From UBA6168 sp965222975 (lineage in GTDB: Bacteria > Bacteroidota > Bacteroidia > Chitinophagales > Saprospiraceae): DNA of 64,000 bases. Location: contig CBDCVJ010000064.1 in NCBI GenBank assembly GCA_965222975.1, forward strand, positions 62,001 through 126,000. Reading direction: 5' to 3'. The notes under the pieces are model-generated. The model did not search any database, was not told the origin of the DNA, and saw only the letters and a list, made by a program, of their open reading frames with translations. Position 1 is the stretch's first letter, and the number at the start of each line of letters is the position of its first letter. Positions 1 through 9,084 of the stretch are shown one piece after another. The position numbers and the translations under genes are program-made.

Positions 1-1
1 T

Positions 2-1093
2 CCAGAAAATACGCAACATGATATTAAATGGGCACAGGCACAGGTTAGGCGTTTTGCTCAAATCCAAAAATCGGCATTGCGGGATATTGAAATCGAAACT
101 ATTCCAGGCGTTATTTTGGGGCATAAAAATTTACCCGTCAGCAATGTAGGCTGTTATGTGCCTGGTGGACGATACCCTATGGTGGCTTCAGCGCACATGA
201 GTGTCTTAACAGCAAAAGTGGCAGGTGTAAAAAAAATAATTGCTTGCACCCCGCCCGACCCAAAAACAAAAATGCCACCTGCTGAAACGGTGGCGGCCAT
301 GCACTTCGGCGGGGCAGATGAAATATATATTCTTGGTGGCGTGCAGGCAATGGCGGCAATGGCTTTTGGCTGTATCGGCATGCAGCAAGTGGATATGATC
401 GTAGGCCCTGGTAATCAATACGTTGCAGAAGCAAAACGCCAATTGTTTGGGCAAGTAGGCATTGATTTATTAGCTGGCCCGACCGAGACTTTAGTTATTG
501 CCGATGAGACCTGCGATGTGGAACAAGTAGTCACCGATTTGCTCGGACAGGCAGAGCACGGCCCTAACTCACCCGCTGTTTGCTTGACCAATAGCAGGGG
601 CTTGGCTATGGCCATAGATGGAGAGGTGAAGCGGCAATTGGCTGTCCTTCAGACTGCTGATATGGCCAGCGTGGCATGGCGGGACTATGGTGAAGTCATA
701 CTTGTGGATTCGCTCGATGAAATGGTGGCCGTGGCCGATGACATTGCCAGCGAGCATGTGCAAATAAATACAGCCAATCCTGATTATTTTTTGGAAAACA
801 TGCAAAATTATGGTGCGCTATTTTTGGGCAATCGCACCAATGTTGCATATGGCGACAAAGCCATCGGCACCAATCATACTTTACCCACCAAAAAAGCAGC
901 CCGATATACAGGTGGTTTATGGGTCGGAAAATTCATTAAAACCTGCACTTACCAAAAAGTGACGACCGATGAGGCAAGTGCATTGGTAGGAGAATATTGC
1001 TCCCGCCTATGCGAAATTGAAGGATTTATTGGACATAAAAAACAAGCAGATTTACGTGTGAAACGATATGGTGAAAAATTGGAAATAGCTTAA
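2..1093 (+). CDS. HisD-family (histidinol dehydrogenase-like) alcohol dehydrogenase, 5' partial
   Basis: The frame is open from base 2 to the stop at 1093, giving 363 visible residues, so about 70 N-terminal residues lie outside the window. HisD-family enzymes oxidise a primary alcohol to a carboxylate with two NAD+ and a zinc ion. Visible family features are VGCYVPGGRYPM, the zinc-site motif GQAEHGP (Gln and His), GD in the FLGNRT...GDKAIGTNH block, and an EG...H motif near the C-terminus. The neighbours are not histidine genes; hisC lies 52 kb away. The VGCYVPGGRYPMVASAHM text resembles the HpsN (sulfopropanediol dehydrogenase) branch more than biosynthetic HisD, by memory of the family only. 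I infer a catabolic dehydrogenase of the following cluster. Confidence 0.85.
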   Translation, partial: PENTQHDIKWAQAQVRRFAQIQKSALRDIEIETIPGVILGHKNLPVSNVGCYVPGGRYPMVASAHMSVLTAKVAGVKKIIACTPPDPKTKMPPAETVAAMHFGGADEIYILGGVQAMAAMAFGCIGMQQVDMIVGPGNQYVAEAKRQLFGQVGIDLLAGPTETLVIADETCDVEQVVTDLLGQAEHGPNSPAVCLTNSRGLAMAIDGEVKRQLAVLQTADMASVAWRDYGEVILVDSLDEMVAVADDIASEHVQINTANPDYFLENMQNYGALFLGNRTNVAYGDKAIGTNHTLPTKKAARYTGGLWVGKFIKTCTYQKVTTDEASALVGEYCSRLCEIEGFIGHKKQADLRVKRYGEKLEIA

Positions 1094-1173
1094 AAAACGG
1101 TAAACGGTACATGGTGGAACGGTGGACGGTATTGCCCACTATCCACCGTGCGCCGTCTACCATCTACCGTTTT
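1094..1173. repeat. Imperfect long hairpin built from ACGGT units
   Basis: The arms start AAAACGGT (1094-1101) and end ACCGTTTT (1166-1173). Between them ACGGT/GGTGGA units are reiterated, so the whole gap can fold into one imperfect stem. It sits between the dehydrogenase stop and the symporter start. There is no T-run on the + strand, so it is not a classical terminator. Confidence 0.6.
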
Positions 1174-1176
1174 ATC

Positions 1177-2784
1177 ATGGGGGAAATAGGCGCACTTAAT
1201 TGGTCAATTATAATTATTTATTTAATTGCAAATCTTTTGTTGGGGTTTGTACTTTCAAAAAAAGTCACCACTGCGGAAGATTTTTATATCGGAAGAAAAA
1301 CGACCCCTTGGTGGGCAATCGGAATTTCTGTTTTGGCCACTTATGTGAGTGCTATGACATTTTTGGGTGCGCCGGCCTGGTCGTACAAAGAAGGCCTTTC
1401 TGTTATTGCCATACATTTAAATTACCCGATTGTTATTATTTTGGTAATGGCTTTGTTTGTTCCTTTTTTTATGCAGAGTGGAGTTGTTTCTATTTATGAA
1501 TATCAGGAAAAAAGATTTGGCCAAACCTCCCGTACTGTTATTTCTATCATATTTTTATTGACGCAATTATTATCCTCTGCGGCAGTGCTTTATGGTTCGG
1601 CATTGGTCATAAGTTATATTACGGGATTTGGGGTAATTGTAAGTATTGTTGTAGTTACCATCGTCACTTTGATATATACATCATTAGGTGGAATTACCGC
1701 AGTTATATGGACGGATGTTTTGCAGTCGTTCATATTTTTAATTGGAGGTTTTATTGTATTATTTGTTTTGCTTTCGCAAATACCTGAACCACTCAGTGAC
1801 ACCCTTTCCGTTTTAAAAACAAAAGGCAAAATAAATCCCATAGACTGGAGCGGAGATTTTACAAAAACTACGACCATTTGGGCAGGCGTCATTGCCATGA
1901 CCGTGTATCATGTGACCGTGTATGGTGCGAACCAAATGATGATGCAGCGCACCCTTGGGGCAAAAAATATGGGCGATGCCAAAAAGTCATTAGCACTAAT
2001 GGGTTTTGCCGCCTTTTTTATTTATTTCCTTTTTATTTTCATCGGAGTATTGTTTTATCAATATTATGGTGGTCGGGAATTTGAAAACGACAATACCATC
2101 ATGCTCGAATTTGCTGACAAAGAAGGTTTCCCTGGCTTCATTGGCGTTATTGCGGCTGCGGTGTTAGCGGCGAGTATGTCAAGCCTTTCTTCGGCACTAA
2201 ATTCTTTTTCCACCATCTCCACAGAAGGTTTTTACCAAAAATATATGCGGCCCAATAAAAGTCCAGAACATTATTTGACTGTAGCCCGATGGTCAACGGT
2301 TTTATGGGCGGGCTTGATAATTATTCCAGCCATTGCCTTTACAAGTTCCACAGGTTCTATTTTGGAATTGTTGACCAAGGTGGGTTCCTATTTTGTGGGG
2401 GCAAAATTGAGCATGTATGGCCTCGGATTTTATTCCAAGCATACCACTCAAAGAGGCCTGCTGATTGGCGTAGCGGCAGGGTTTGCGGCTCTCGCCTATG
2501 TAGCAGGGTTTACTGATGTAGCATGGCCTTGGTATGCCATCATCGGGGCTGTGGTAAATGTTGTCATTTCTATTTTTTCCAGCATTCTATTGGATGGCTA
2601 TCAAAAGGAATGGTCGCCATTTTCCATTCCTGGTCAGAAAGCGAAATTTATTGCAGAAGGTTTGCCGGAAAAAGAAAATGGATGGTATTTAATGCCCGGC
2701 AAATTGGATAAAGTGAGTTATTTATTATTGGGCTTTTTTGTGTTGACTTTTATTTTTTTACTGGCTATTGGCAACGGAGTTTAG
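1177..2784 (+). CDS. Sodium:solute symporter (SSS family)
   Basis: A 535-residue polytopic inner-membrane protein of the sodium/solute symporter family. It shows a long series of hydrophobic segments, an early KKVTTAEDFYIGRKTTPWW stretch typical of SSS proteins after the first membrane helix, and a conserved ALNSFSTI-type segment (SSLSSALNSFST) midway. The length fits the 500-580 residue family norm. I place the start at ATG 1177 and not at the upstream in-frame ATG 1111, because the 22 extra codons are just the ACGGT hairpin translated. It follows the HisD-like dehydrogenase and precedes an SMP-30 lactonase, so it probably imports the substrate of this cluster. The substrate cannot be read from sequence. 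Confidence 0.88.
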   Translation: MGEIGALNWSIIIIYLIANLLLGFVLSKKVTTAEDFYIGRKTTPWWAIGISVLATYVSAMTFLGAPAWSYKEGLSVIAIHLNYPIVIILVMALFVPFFMQSGVVSIYEYQEKRFGQTSRTVISIIFLLTQLLSSAAVLYGSALVISYITGFGVIVSIVVVTIVTLIYTSLGGITAVIWTDVLQSFIFLIGGFIVLFVLLSQIPEPLSDTLSVLKTKGKINPIDWSGDFTKTTTIWAGVIAMTVYHVTVYGANQMMMQRTLGAKNMGDAKKSLALMGFAAFFIYFLFIFIGVLFYQYYGGREFENDNTIMLEFADKEGFPGFIGVIAAAVLAASMSSLSSALNSFSTISTEGFYQKYMRPNKSPEHYLTVARWSTVLWAGLIIIPAIAFTSSTGSILELLTKVGSYFVGAKLSMYGLGFYSKHTTQRGLLIGVAAGFAALAYVAGFTDVAWPWYAIIGAVVNVVISIFSSILLDGYQKEWSPFSIPGQKAKFIAEGLPEKENGWYLMPGKLDKVSYLLLGFFVLTFIFLLAIGNGV

Positions 2785-2864
2785 ATTTGACAAATTTTTA
2801 AGTACCGCAAATTAAATATTAATAATTTCCCACAGTGCGGCGGGGTTATTAAATTTGTCAAATC
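2784..2864. repeat. 14-bp perfect inverted repeat around an intergenic gap
   Basis: GATTTGACAAATTT at 2784-2797 is mirrored exactly by AAATTTGTCAAATC at 2851-2864, with a 53-base loop. It begins at the last base of the symporter stop codon and ends 18 bases before the next start. No T-run follows, so a processing or stability structure is more likely than a terminator. Confidence 0.65.
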
Positions 2865-2882
2865 TTGCTTCACAAAATATTC

Positions 2883-3749
2883 ATGCAAGCAGAACCTATA
2901 TTACAAGTAGAAAATACCAAATTGGGAGAAGGCCCAGTCTGGGATTATCGAACAAATAAATTATGGTGGGTAGATATTCCAAATGGATTAATCCATTGTT
3001 ACAATCCCGAAAATGGGAATAACCAAACCGTTCCTTTAGGGCAGATGGTGGGTGCCGCAATACCTTGTGAAAACAGCGAGGATTTATTGTTGGCCATGCA
3101 AAATGGATTTGCTTTTTTTACCCCTCAAACAAAAAAATTAAACCCTATTTCTGACCCAGAAAGCGACATGCCGCTCAATCGTTTTAATGATGGTAAATGC
3201 GACCCTACTGGAAGATTGTGGGCTGGCACGATGTCCATTGATCCACCAAGGGATGCCGTTGGGGCGTTGTATCGGATGGATGCTGATTTAAAAGTGACAA
3301 AAATGCTATCCGATATAAAGGTGTCCAATGGACTGGCATGGACAAAAAATACGGAAAAAATGTTTTATATTGATACCCGACAATTTAAAATGATGTCGTT
3401 CGATTATGATTTAGCGACGGGAAGTATTTCCTATCAAAAAGATTTTTTGGTTTTTGAAAGTGATCTGCCCGACGGTATGACCATTGACGGAAATGACAAT
3501 TTATGGGTCGCTTTTTATTTAGGTGGAAAAGTGGTTTGTTTTGATTCGAGCAATGGAAAAATATTGGATGAAATAAAGGTGCCTGCCCAATGCACCACTT
3601 CATGTACTTTCGGTGGGAAGGATTTGGACACATTATATATCACGTCTGGAGCGAAAGAAGGCGATAAATTGGGAGGTGCGTTATTTGCAGTGAAGCCGGG
3701 AGTGAAAGGACGTCGAGCGGATTTTTTTAAATCAAACAAAGATAAATAA
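2883..3749 (+). CDS. SMP-30/gluconolactonase/LRE family lactonase
   Basis: A 288-residue six-bladed beta-propeller of the SMP-30/gluconolactonase family, which hydrolyses sugar or organic-acid lactones with a divalent metal. Visible family marks are the N-terminal LGEGPVWD (metal-ligand Glu), FNDGKCDPTGRLWAGTM, VSNGLAW (ligand Asn) and DLPDGMTIDGNDNLWVAFY (ligand Asp). ATG 2883 is chosen; a TTG 18 bases upstream would add residues encoded partly inside an inverted repeat. There is no signal peptide, so it is probably cytoplasmic. Following a dehydrogenase and a transporter and preceding an SDR, it fits hydrolysis of a lactone formed by oxidation of a sugar-like compound. The real substrate is unknown. 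Confidence 0.85.
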   Translation: MQAEPILQVENTKLGEGPVWDYRTNKLWWVDIPNGLIHCYNPENGNNQTVPLGQMVGAAIPCENSEDLLLAMQNGFAFFTPQTKKLNPISDPESDMPLNRFNDGKCDPTGRLWAGTMSIDPPRDAVGALYRMDADLKVTKMLSDIKVSNGLAWTKNTEKMFYIDTRQFKMMSFDYDLATGSISYQKDFLVFESDLPDGMTIDGNDNLWVAFYLGGKVVCFDSSNGKILDEIKVPAQCTTSCTFGGKDLDTLYITSGAKEGDKLGGALFAVKPGVKGRRADFFKSNKDK

Positions 3750-3773
3750 TTGAAGGGTTAACCATACAAAATC

Positions 3774-4514
3774 ATGAAAAATCAAAAAACAGCTTTAGTG
3801 ACAGGAGGCAGCGGTGGCATTGGCTCGGAAATTTGCAGGCATTTAGCGACGGCTGGTTATAAGGTAATTGTTAATTATAATTCAAATAAGGAAAAAGCAA
3901 AAGCGACATTAAATAGATTGGAAAATAACGACCACTCCGTTTATAAAGCCTCCGTAACAAACAACAGGGAAATAAAGGAGATGGCCGATTTTGTAAAAAA
4001 TAAATATGGCCGATTGGATGTCCTCGTCAATAATTCCGGCGTAACCAAGCCAGTGCCGCACAATGATTTAGAAGGTTTGGAAGATGAATGGATTGATAAA
4101 ATTTTTCAAATTAATTTCCGTGGCGCATTCGCATGCATACGAGCATTTAAATCACTTTTACAGAAGGGCGAAAATTCAATAGTCATAAATATTTCTTCCA
4201 TTGCTGGCAGGACAGGTGTGGGAAGCAATGTAGCATATTGTGCTTCCAAAGCTGCGATGGATTCTATGACCCGATCATTGGGCCGGGCTTTAGCACCTGA
4301 AATTCGGGTGGTGTCGCTTGCACCAGGTTGGGTGATGGGGGAATATGCAAAAACATTTTCGGCAGAATATATCCAAGAACAAAAAAACAAAACCCCATTG
4401 GCGAGAATAGCAGAAGCGGAAGACGTAGCCAGGGCGCTTATTTCAATTGTTGAAAATTTCACTTTTTCGACAGGGTGTGTTTTTCCTGTGGATGGAGGCA
4501 GGCCATTGTTGTAA
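3774..4514 (+). CDS. SDR family NAD(P)-dependent oxidoreductase
   Basis: A 246-residue classical short-chain dehydrogenase. The N-terminal TGGSGGIG forms the glycine-rich cofactor loop, VLVNNSG is the NNAG-type motif, and the catalytic Ser-Tyr-Lys set is present in NISSIAG and AYCASK. The C-terminus has the usual VDGG. The residue after beta-2 (VNYNSNKEKA) suggests NADPH or mixed preference, which is an inference. It lies 24 bases after the SMP-30 gene and 24 bases before the next gene, as in an operon. Its family often reduces FabG-type 3-oxo compounds, but here a sugar or hydroxy-acid dehydrogenase role fits the neighbours better. Confidence 0.88.
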   Translation: MKNQKTALVTGGSGGIGSEICRHLATAGYKVIVNYNSNKEKAKATLNRLENNDHSVYKASVTNNREIKEMADFVKNKYGRLDVLVNNSGVTKPVPHNDLEGLEDEWIDKIFQINFRGAFACIRAFKSLLQKGENSIVINISSIAGRTGVGSNVAYCASKAAMDSMTRSLGRALAPEIRVVSLAPGWVMGEYAKTFSAEYIQEQKNKTPLARIAEAEDVARALISIVENFTFSTGCVFPVDGGRPLL

Positions 4515-4538
4515 AAGGATATTTATAAAAATTAATTC

Positions 4539-5576
4539 ATGTCCGATTTTCAAAAGGAAAAAGGCATAGTCCGAAAATATATTTCTGAATTCGACAGAGC
4601 GCAGGACGATGAATTAGTTGTAGTTTTAAAAAAATATACAACTGACGATTACCATTGGCGGGGCATGCATCCTTTTTATGAACAATTTGGAGCTGAAACG
4701 GTAATAAATAATTTTTGGGCACCATTCCGAAATTCTTTTTCACCTATTCAAAGACGGGAAGATATTTTTTTTGCCGGAGCAAATGATTGTGATGGTGGCG
4801 ATACCAATTGGGTAGTTAGTGTCGGTAATTTTTTGGGGTTGTTTGATGGCCATTGGTTGGGTATTCCTCCTACTGGCAAAATGGTATTTTTAAGATATGC
4901 AGAATTTCACCGGATAAATAAGGATGGAAAAATTGCCGAGACCGCCTTGTTTTGTGACATTATAAGTATGATGCACCAAGCTGGTCATTATCCATTGCCA
5001 CCTATGACAGGGGCGGCATTTATTTACCCTGGACCTCGCACGCATGATGGAATGTTAATAAATGCGAGTGCTCCCAATGAAGGCGTCGAAACTTTGAAAT
5101 TAGTAAACCAAATGATTGACGATTTGGATTTGCAAAATAAATCGGGGGATGACAAATGTCCACCAGAGGTGCTGGCTCGTACCTGGAAAGAAGACATGAT
5201 TTGGTACGGCCCTTTCGGCATTGGGGCTTCTTATACCATTCGTCGCTACCAAAAACAACATCAATATCCTTTTCGGGAAAATTTAACCGATAAAGAATTT
5301 AATGGCCATATTGCCCGATTTGCCGAAGGCAATTATTGTGGCTTTTTTGGTTGGCCCAATTTGAACAATAAAAACAAAGGCGGCTTTTTGGGCTTGCCTA
5401 AAAGCGATGTTCATGCTCCCATGCGGGTGGTGGATATTTACCGGAGGGAAGGAAATAAACTGGCGGAAAATTGGGTGTTTATTGACTTATTGCATTATTT
5501 ATACGAGCAGGGTTTGGATGTGTTGGATAGGATGCGGAAAATAAATCGGACTGATGTACCTTTGGCGAAAAAATAA
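4539..5576 (+). CDS. Double SnoaL-like (NTF2-fold) protein, paralogue 1
   Basis: A 345-residue protein made of two SnoaL/NTF2-like halves (about 20-155 and 185-335). Each half has the pattern of an early W-x-G near YHWRG or IWYGPFGIG, a central aromatic block and a late ENWVFIDL or ETALFCDI strand. SnoaL-fold proteins include polyketide cyclases, isomerases and small hydrolases or dehydratases, so the fold does not fix the reaction. A clear paralogue lies at 9085-10116, and the two bracket the acyl-CoA synthetase and methyltransferase genes. The stop codon overlaps the next start (TAATG at 5574-5578), which indicates translational coupling to the synthetase. I infer a role in converting the same substrate. 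Confidence 0.75.
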   Translation: MSDFQKEKGIVRKYISEFDRAQDDELVVVLKKYTTDDYHWRGMHPFYEQFGAETVINNFWAPFRNSFSPIQRREDIFFAGANDCDGGDTNWVVSVGNFLGLFDGHWLGIPPTGKMVFLRYAEFHRINKDGKIAETALFCDIISMMHQAGHYPLPPMTGAAFIYPGPRTHDGMLINASAPNEGVETLKLVNQMIDDLDLQNKSGDDKCPPEVLARTWKEDMIWYGPFGIGASYTIRRYQKQHQYPFRENLTDKEFNGHIARFAEGNYCGFFGWPNLNNKNKGGFLGLPKSDVHAPMRVVDIYRREGNKLAENWVFIDLLHYLYEQGLDVLDRMRKINRTDVPLAKK

Positions 5577-7465
5577 TGACTTACGAAGAAGCATATAAAA
5601 AAAGTCTGAATAATCCCGTCGATTTTTGGACGGAAGAAGCGAAGGCCATTGATTGGTTTACATTTCCCAAAAATATTTTATCAAAAGATGAAAATGATTT
5701 ATATCGCTGGTACAAAGGTGGAAAATTAAACACCTGTTATTTAGCGTTGGATTATCATGTGAAAAATGGGAGGGGAAATCAAACCGCCTTAATTTATGAC
5801 TCACCCGTAACGGATGCCAAGCAAAAATTTACCTATCAAGAATTATTAAACGAAACTGCCTTATTTGCCGGAGTTTTAAAAAACATGAGCGTTGAGAAAG
5901 GGGATCGGGTCATTATTTACATGCCAATGATTCCACAGGTGGTTTTTGCCATGTTGGCCTGTGCAAGATTGGGGGCAGTGCATTCAGTGGTGTTTGGTGG
6001 TTTTGCTGCCCATGAATTGGCAATACGAATTGACGATGCAAAGCCAAAATTAATTTTAGCTGCAAGCGGAGGGATAGAAATTACTCGCATTGTTCCATAT
6101 AAACCAATTATTGATGCCGCATTAAAAGAGGCAAAATTCCAACCTGATGCATGTATTGTATATCAACGGGAATTTATTCAAGCTAAAATGAAAGAAGGCC
6201 GTGATTATGATTGGGAAACGCTACGGACTTCAGCATCTTCTACTGAATATGTTTCTCTCGATGCTACTGACCCTTTGTATATATTATACACTTCGGGAAC
6301 TACCGGTCAACCTAAAGGAATTGTACGTGACAATGGGGGCCATGCCGTTGCCATGTATTATAGCATGAAAAACGTTTATGGCGCCTTGCCTACAGAAGTA
6401 TTTTGGGCAGCATCAGATGTGGGATGGGTGGTCGGTCATTCATATATTGTATATGCACCATTAATTTATGGGTGTACCACTGTTTTATTTGAGGGGAAAC
6501 CAATTAAGACGCCTGATGCAGGAACTTTTTGGCGAATAATTAATGAATATAATGTAAATGTTTTTTTTACCGCTCCGACCGCTTTCCGAGCAATTAAAAA
6601 AGAAGACCCTGCTGGCGAATTAAAAAAGAAATATGATACCAGTTGTTTGAAATATTTATTTCTTGCCGGAGAACGAACAGATGTAGCGACTTTGGAGTGG
6701 TGCGAAAAAATATTGCAAGTACCAATTATTGACCATTGGTGGCAAACTGAATCGGGGCATCCGATGATTTCCCAAATGGCTGGTATCGAATTGGCAAAAA
6801 TAAAACCCGGTTCAGCTGGGAGACCCGTTTGCGGGTTTGAAATCCAAATTTTGGATGCAGACGGAAATATATTATCTGCAAACGCAGAGGGTGCAGTTGC
6901 TATAAAATACCCTTTGCCCCCTGGCTGCCTTCCCAATTTATGGCAAGACACTGCACGATTTAAATCATCTTATTTGTCACTTTTTCCCGGGTATTATTTT
7001 TCTGGCGACGGAGGGTATAAAGACGAGGACGGATGTATTTATATCACAGGCCGGATTGATGATATAATCAATGTGGCTGGGCACCGTCTTTCTACGGCGG
7101 AAATGGAAGAGGTAGTGGCAAACCATGAAACCGTTGCAGAATGTTGTGTGGTAGGCGTTGAGGATGAATTAAAAGGGCAAATACCCGTTGGTTTTTTTGT
7201 TGTAAAATCGGGCGTGAAAAAAAGCGAGTCTGAAATTGAAAAAGAATTAATTCAAAATGTAAGGGTAACAATCGGACCGGTTGCATCATTTAAAAGAGCT
7301 GTTCGAGTGGAGCGATTACCAAAGACCCGATCGGGTAAAATATTGCGTAAAATTATCAGGGACATAGCCGATAAAAAACCATTTAACCCGCCATCCACAA
7401 TTGAAGATATGTCTGTTTTAGATGAATTGAAAATATTGATGGAAAATAAAAAAATCAGGAAATGA
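5576..7465 (+). CDS. Propionyl-CoA synthetase-like acyl-CoA synthetase
   Basis: A 629-residue ANL-superfamily ligase that activates a short carboxylic acid to its CoA thioester through an acyl-AMP. Motifs are the P-loop-like YTSGTTGQPKG near residue 240, WWQTESGHP near 390, YFSGDGGYKDEDG with the adenylate-binding Asp near 475, and the C-terminal acetylatable lysine motif RSGKILRK near 590. The start (SLNNPVDFW) and length match PrpE better than acetyl-CoA synthetase. It overlaps the preceding stop by one base and the following start by four (ATGA). It probably feeds a C3 acid from this cluster into central metabolism; that substrate is inferred. Confidence 0.87.
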   Translation: MTYEEAYKKSLNNPVDFWTEEAKAIDWFTFPKNILSKDENDLYRWYKGGKLNTCYLALDYHVKNGRGNQTALIYDSPVTDAKQKFTYQELLNETALFAGVLKNMSVEKGDRVIIYMPMIPQVVFAMLACARLGAVHSVVFGGFAAHELAIRIDDAKPKLILAASGGIEITRIVPYKPIIDAALKEAKFQPDACIVYQREFIQAKMKEGRDYDWETLRTSASSTEYVSLDATDPLYILYTSGTTGQPKGIVRDNGGHAVAMYYSMKNVYGALPTEVFWAASDVGWVVGHSYIVYAPLIYGCTTVLFEGKPIKTPDAGTFWRIINEYNVNVFFTAPTAFRAIKKEDPAGELKKKYDTSCLKYLFLAGERTDVATLEWCEKILQVPIIDHWWQTESGHPMISQMAGIELAKIKPGSAGRPVCGFEIQILDADGNILSANAEGAVAIKYPLPPGCLPNLWQDTARFKSSYLSLFPGYYFSGDGGYKDEDGCIYITGRIDDIINVAGHRLSTAEMEEVVANHETVAECCVVGVEDELKGQIPVGFFVVKSGVKKSESEIEKELIQNVRVTIGPVASFKRAVRVERLPKTRSGKILRKIIRDIADKKPFNPPSTIEDMSVLDELKILMENKKIRK

Positions 7466-9072
7466 CAAAAGAAGAAAAGAAATTATTGCGTGCCGATTTA
7501 TTCCGCCACCTCGACGGTATCGTTACTGCTCCCACTGCTTACGTTTTGCATGAAAGTGGCGTAATGGATTTTATATTAAAAGAAAAAAACACTACGCTGA
7601 AAAATATTACGGAAAAATTCAGTGCCAATGAAGGATATTTAAATGTGGCGCTACGGGTATTGGCTTCTCAAGGCTGGTTAATCCATGATATTATTGGCGA
7701 AAATGAAATTAACATAAGTGCCAATGGAAACAGTGAATTGGTTTTTTCATTGGTTCCGAATTATAAAGATGTGGTGGAGTTGATTCATTTATCTGAAAAA
7801 TACCATCGCCGCAAATTTGAAGTCGAACCATTTTTGTTTTTAGAAAAAATTTTTAATAAATACCAGAATAATTACGGAATTGAATTTTCGGAAAATGAAA
7901 ATGAAAAACCTATTCAGAAACAAGTATTAAAACATATTGAAGGGATTCTTGTCGGACCGACCGTGGTGGCTTTAGGTATGAGCGGCATGTTTCATAAATA
8001 TTTTATGGAAGCTTCCTTTATGCCAGAAGAATTTCATGAGGATGTAGATAGTTTTGCCCGATTGCTGGATATGTTTGTTTTTCTTGAATGGTTTATAAAA
8101 AAGAATGGTACGTATCGTTTTACCGAAAAAGGGATGTTTTACGCTCGTCGGGCAAGTGCTTATGGCGTAACGGTTTCCTACATACCCACCTTCCGAAAAA
8201 TAAAGGAATTAATATTTGGCGACCCAACTATTTTTTGGAATTTGCCGAAAGGGGCAAAAGAAATCCATGTTGACCGGGAGATGAATGTATGGGGAAGTGG
8301 TGGCGCACATTCTGCTTATTTTAAAGTGGTGGATGAAATAATTATTGATTTATTTAATCAGCCCATCGAAATGCAACCAAAGGGAATCGTGGACATGGGC
8401 TGCGGAAATGGCGCATTTTTAATCCACCTTTTCGATGTTATTGAAAATCGGACTATGCGTGGTGAAATGTTAGAAGAACATCCATTGTTTTTGGTAGGAG
8501 CGGATTTTAATAAAGAGGCATTAAGAGTGACGAGGGCGAATATTATTCAGGCCGATATTTGGGCGAAATTAATTTTCGGAGATATTGGCCGGCCCGATTT
8601 ATTGGCCGACGATTTAAAGGAAGATTACGGCATTGATTTAAAGGATTTATTGAATGTACGCACTTTTCTTGATCACAACAGAATATGGACTGATCCGGTT
8701 GAAAAAACACCAAATAGAAAAAGTGATTCCACAGGTGCTTTTGCTTTTAGGGGAAGGCGAATCTCCAATGCCGATGTGGAAGATAATTTACGGGAGCATT
8801 TTCAAAAATGGGCGCCCTATGTAGAAAAATTCGGATTACTGGTTATTGAGTTGCATACTATTCCACCTAATGTTACAGCCAATAATTTAGGAAGAACAGC
8901 GGCTTCGGCCTATGATGCCACGCATGGTTTTTCTGATCAATATATTGTGGAAATAGATGTGTTTAATAAAGTTGCAGCCGAGGCAGGGCTGTTTCCTGTG
9001 GAAAAACATTTTACTAAATTCCCGAATTCGGAATTGGCGACGGTGAGTATTAATTTGCTGAAAGCAAAATGA
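7462..9072 (+). CDS. Class I SAM-dependent methyltransferase with N-terminal helical domains (AprA-MT2-like?)
   Basis: A 536-residue protein. About residues 1-300 contain two related winged-helix-like segments, each with a HL/HI-GI...PT-V motif (HLDGIVTAPT near 16, HIEGILVGPT near 155), suggesting internal duplication. Residues 305-536 form a Rossmann methyltransferase: VDMGCGNGAF is motif I and VGADFN the acidic loop after beta-2. The architecture recalls polyketide-type methyltransferases such as the AprA family, from memory only. It overlaps the acyl-CoA synthetase by ATGA and is followed 12 bases later by the second SnoaL-like gene. It could methylate or, less conventionally, process a CoA-bound or free acid. 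The substrate is unknown. Confidence 0.7.
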   Translation: MTKEEKKLLRADLFRHLDGIVTAPTAYVLHESGVMDFILKEKNTTLKNITEKFSANEGYLNVALRVLASQGWLIHDIIGENEINISANGNSELVFSLVPNYKDVVELIHLSEKYHRRKFEVEPFLFLEKIFNKYQNNYGIEFSENENEKPIQKQVLKHIEGILVGPTVVALGMSGMFHKYFMEASFMPEEFHEDVDSFARLLDMFVFLEWFIKKNGTYRFTEKGMFYARRASAYGVTVSYIPTFRKIKELIFGDPTIFWNLPKGAKEIHVDREMNVWGSGGAHSAYFKVVDEIIIDLFNQPIEMQPKGIVDMGCGNGAFLIHLFDVIENRTMRGEMLEEHPLFLVGADFNKEALRVTRANIIQADIWAKLIFGDIGRPDLLADDLKEDYGIDLKDLLNVRTFLDHNRIWTDPVEKTPNRKSDSTGAFAFRGRRISNADVEDNLREHFQKWAPYVEKFGLLVIELHTIPPNVTANNLGRTAASAYDATHGFSDQYIVEIDVFNKVAAEAGLFPVEKHFTKFPNSELATVSINLLKAK

Positions 9073-9084
9073 AAAAAACAATAA

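Noticed and set aside
1111..1176. Upstream ATG for the symporter
   Set aside because: The 22 extra residues come from the ACGGT hairpin; ATG 1177 gives a normal SSS start.
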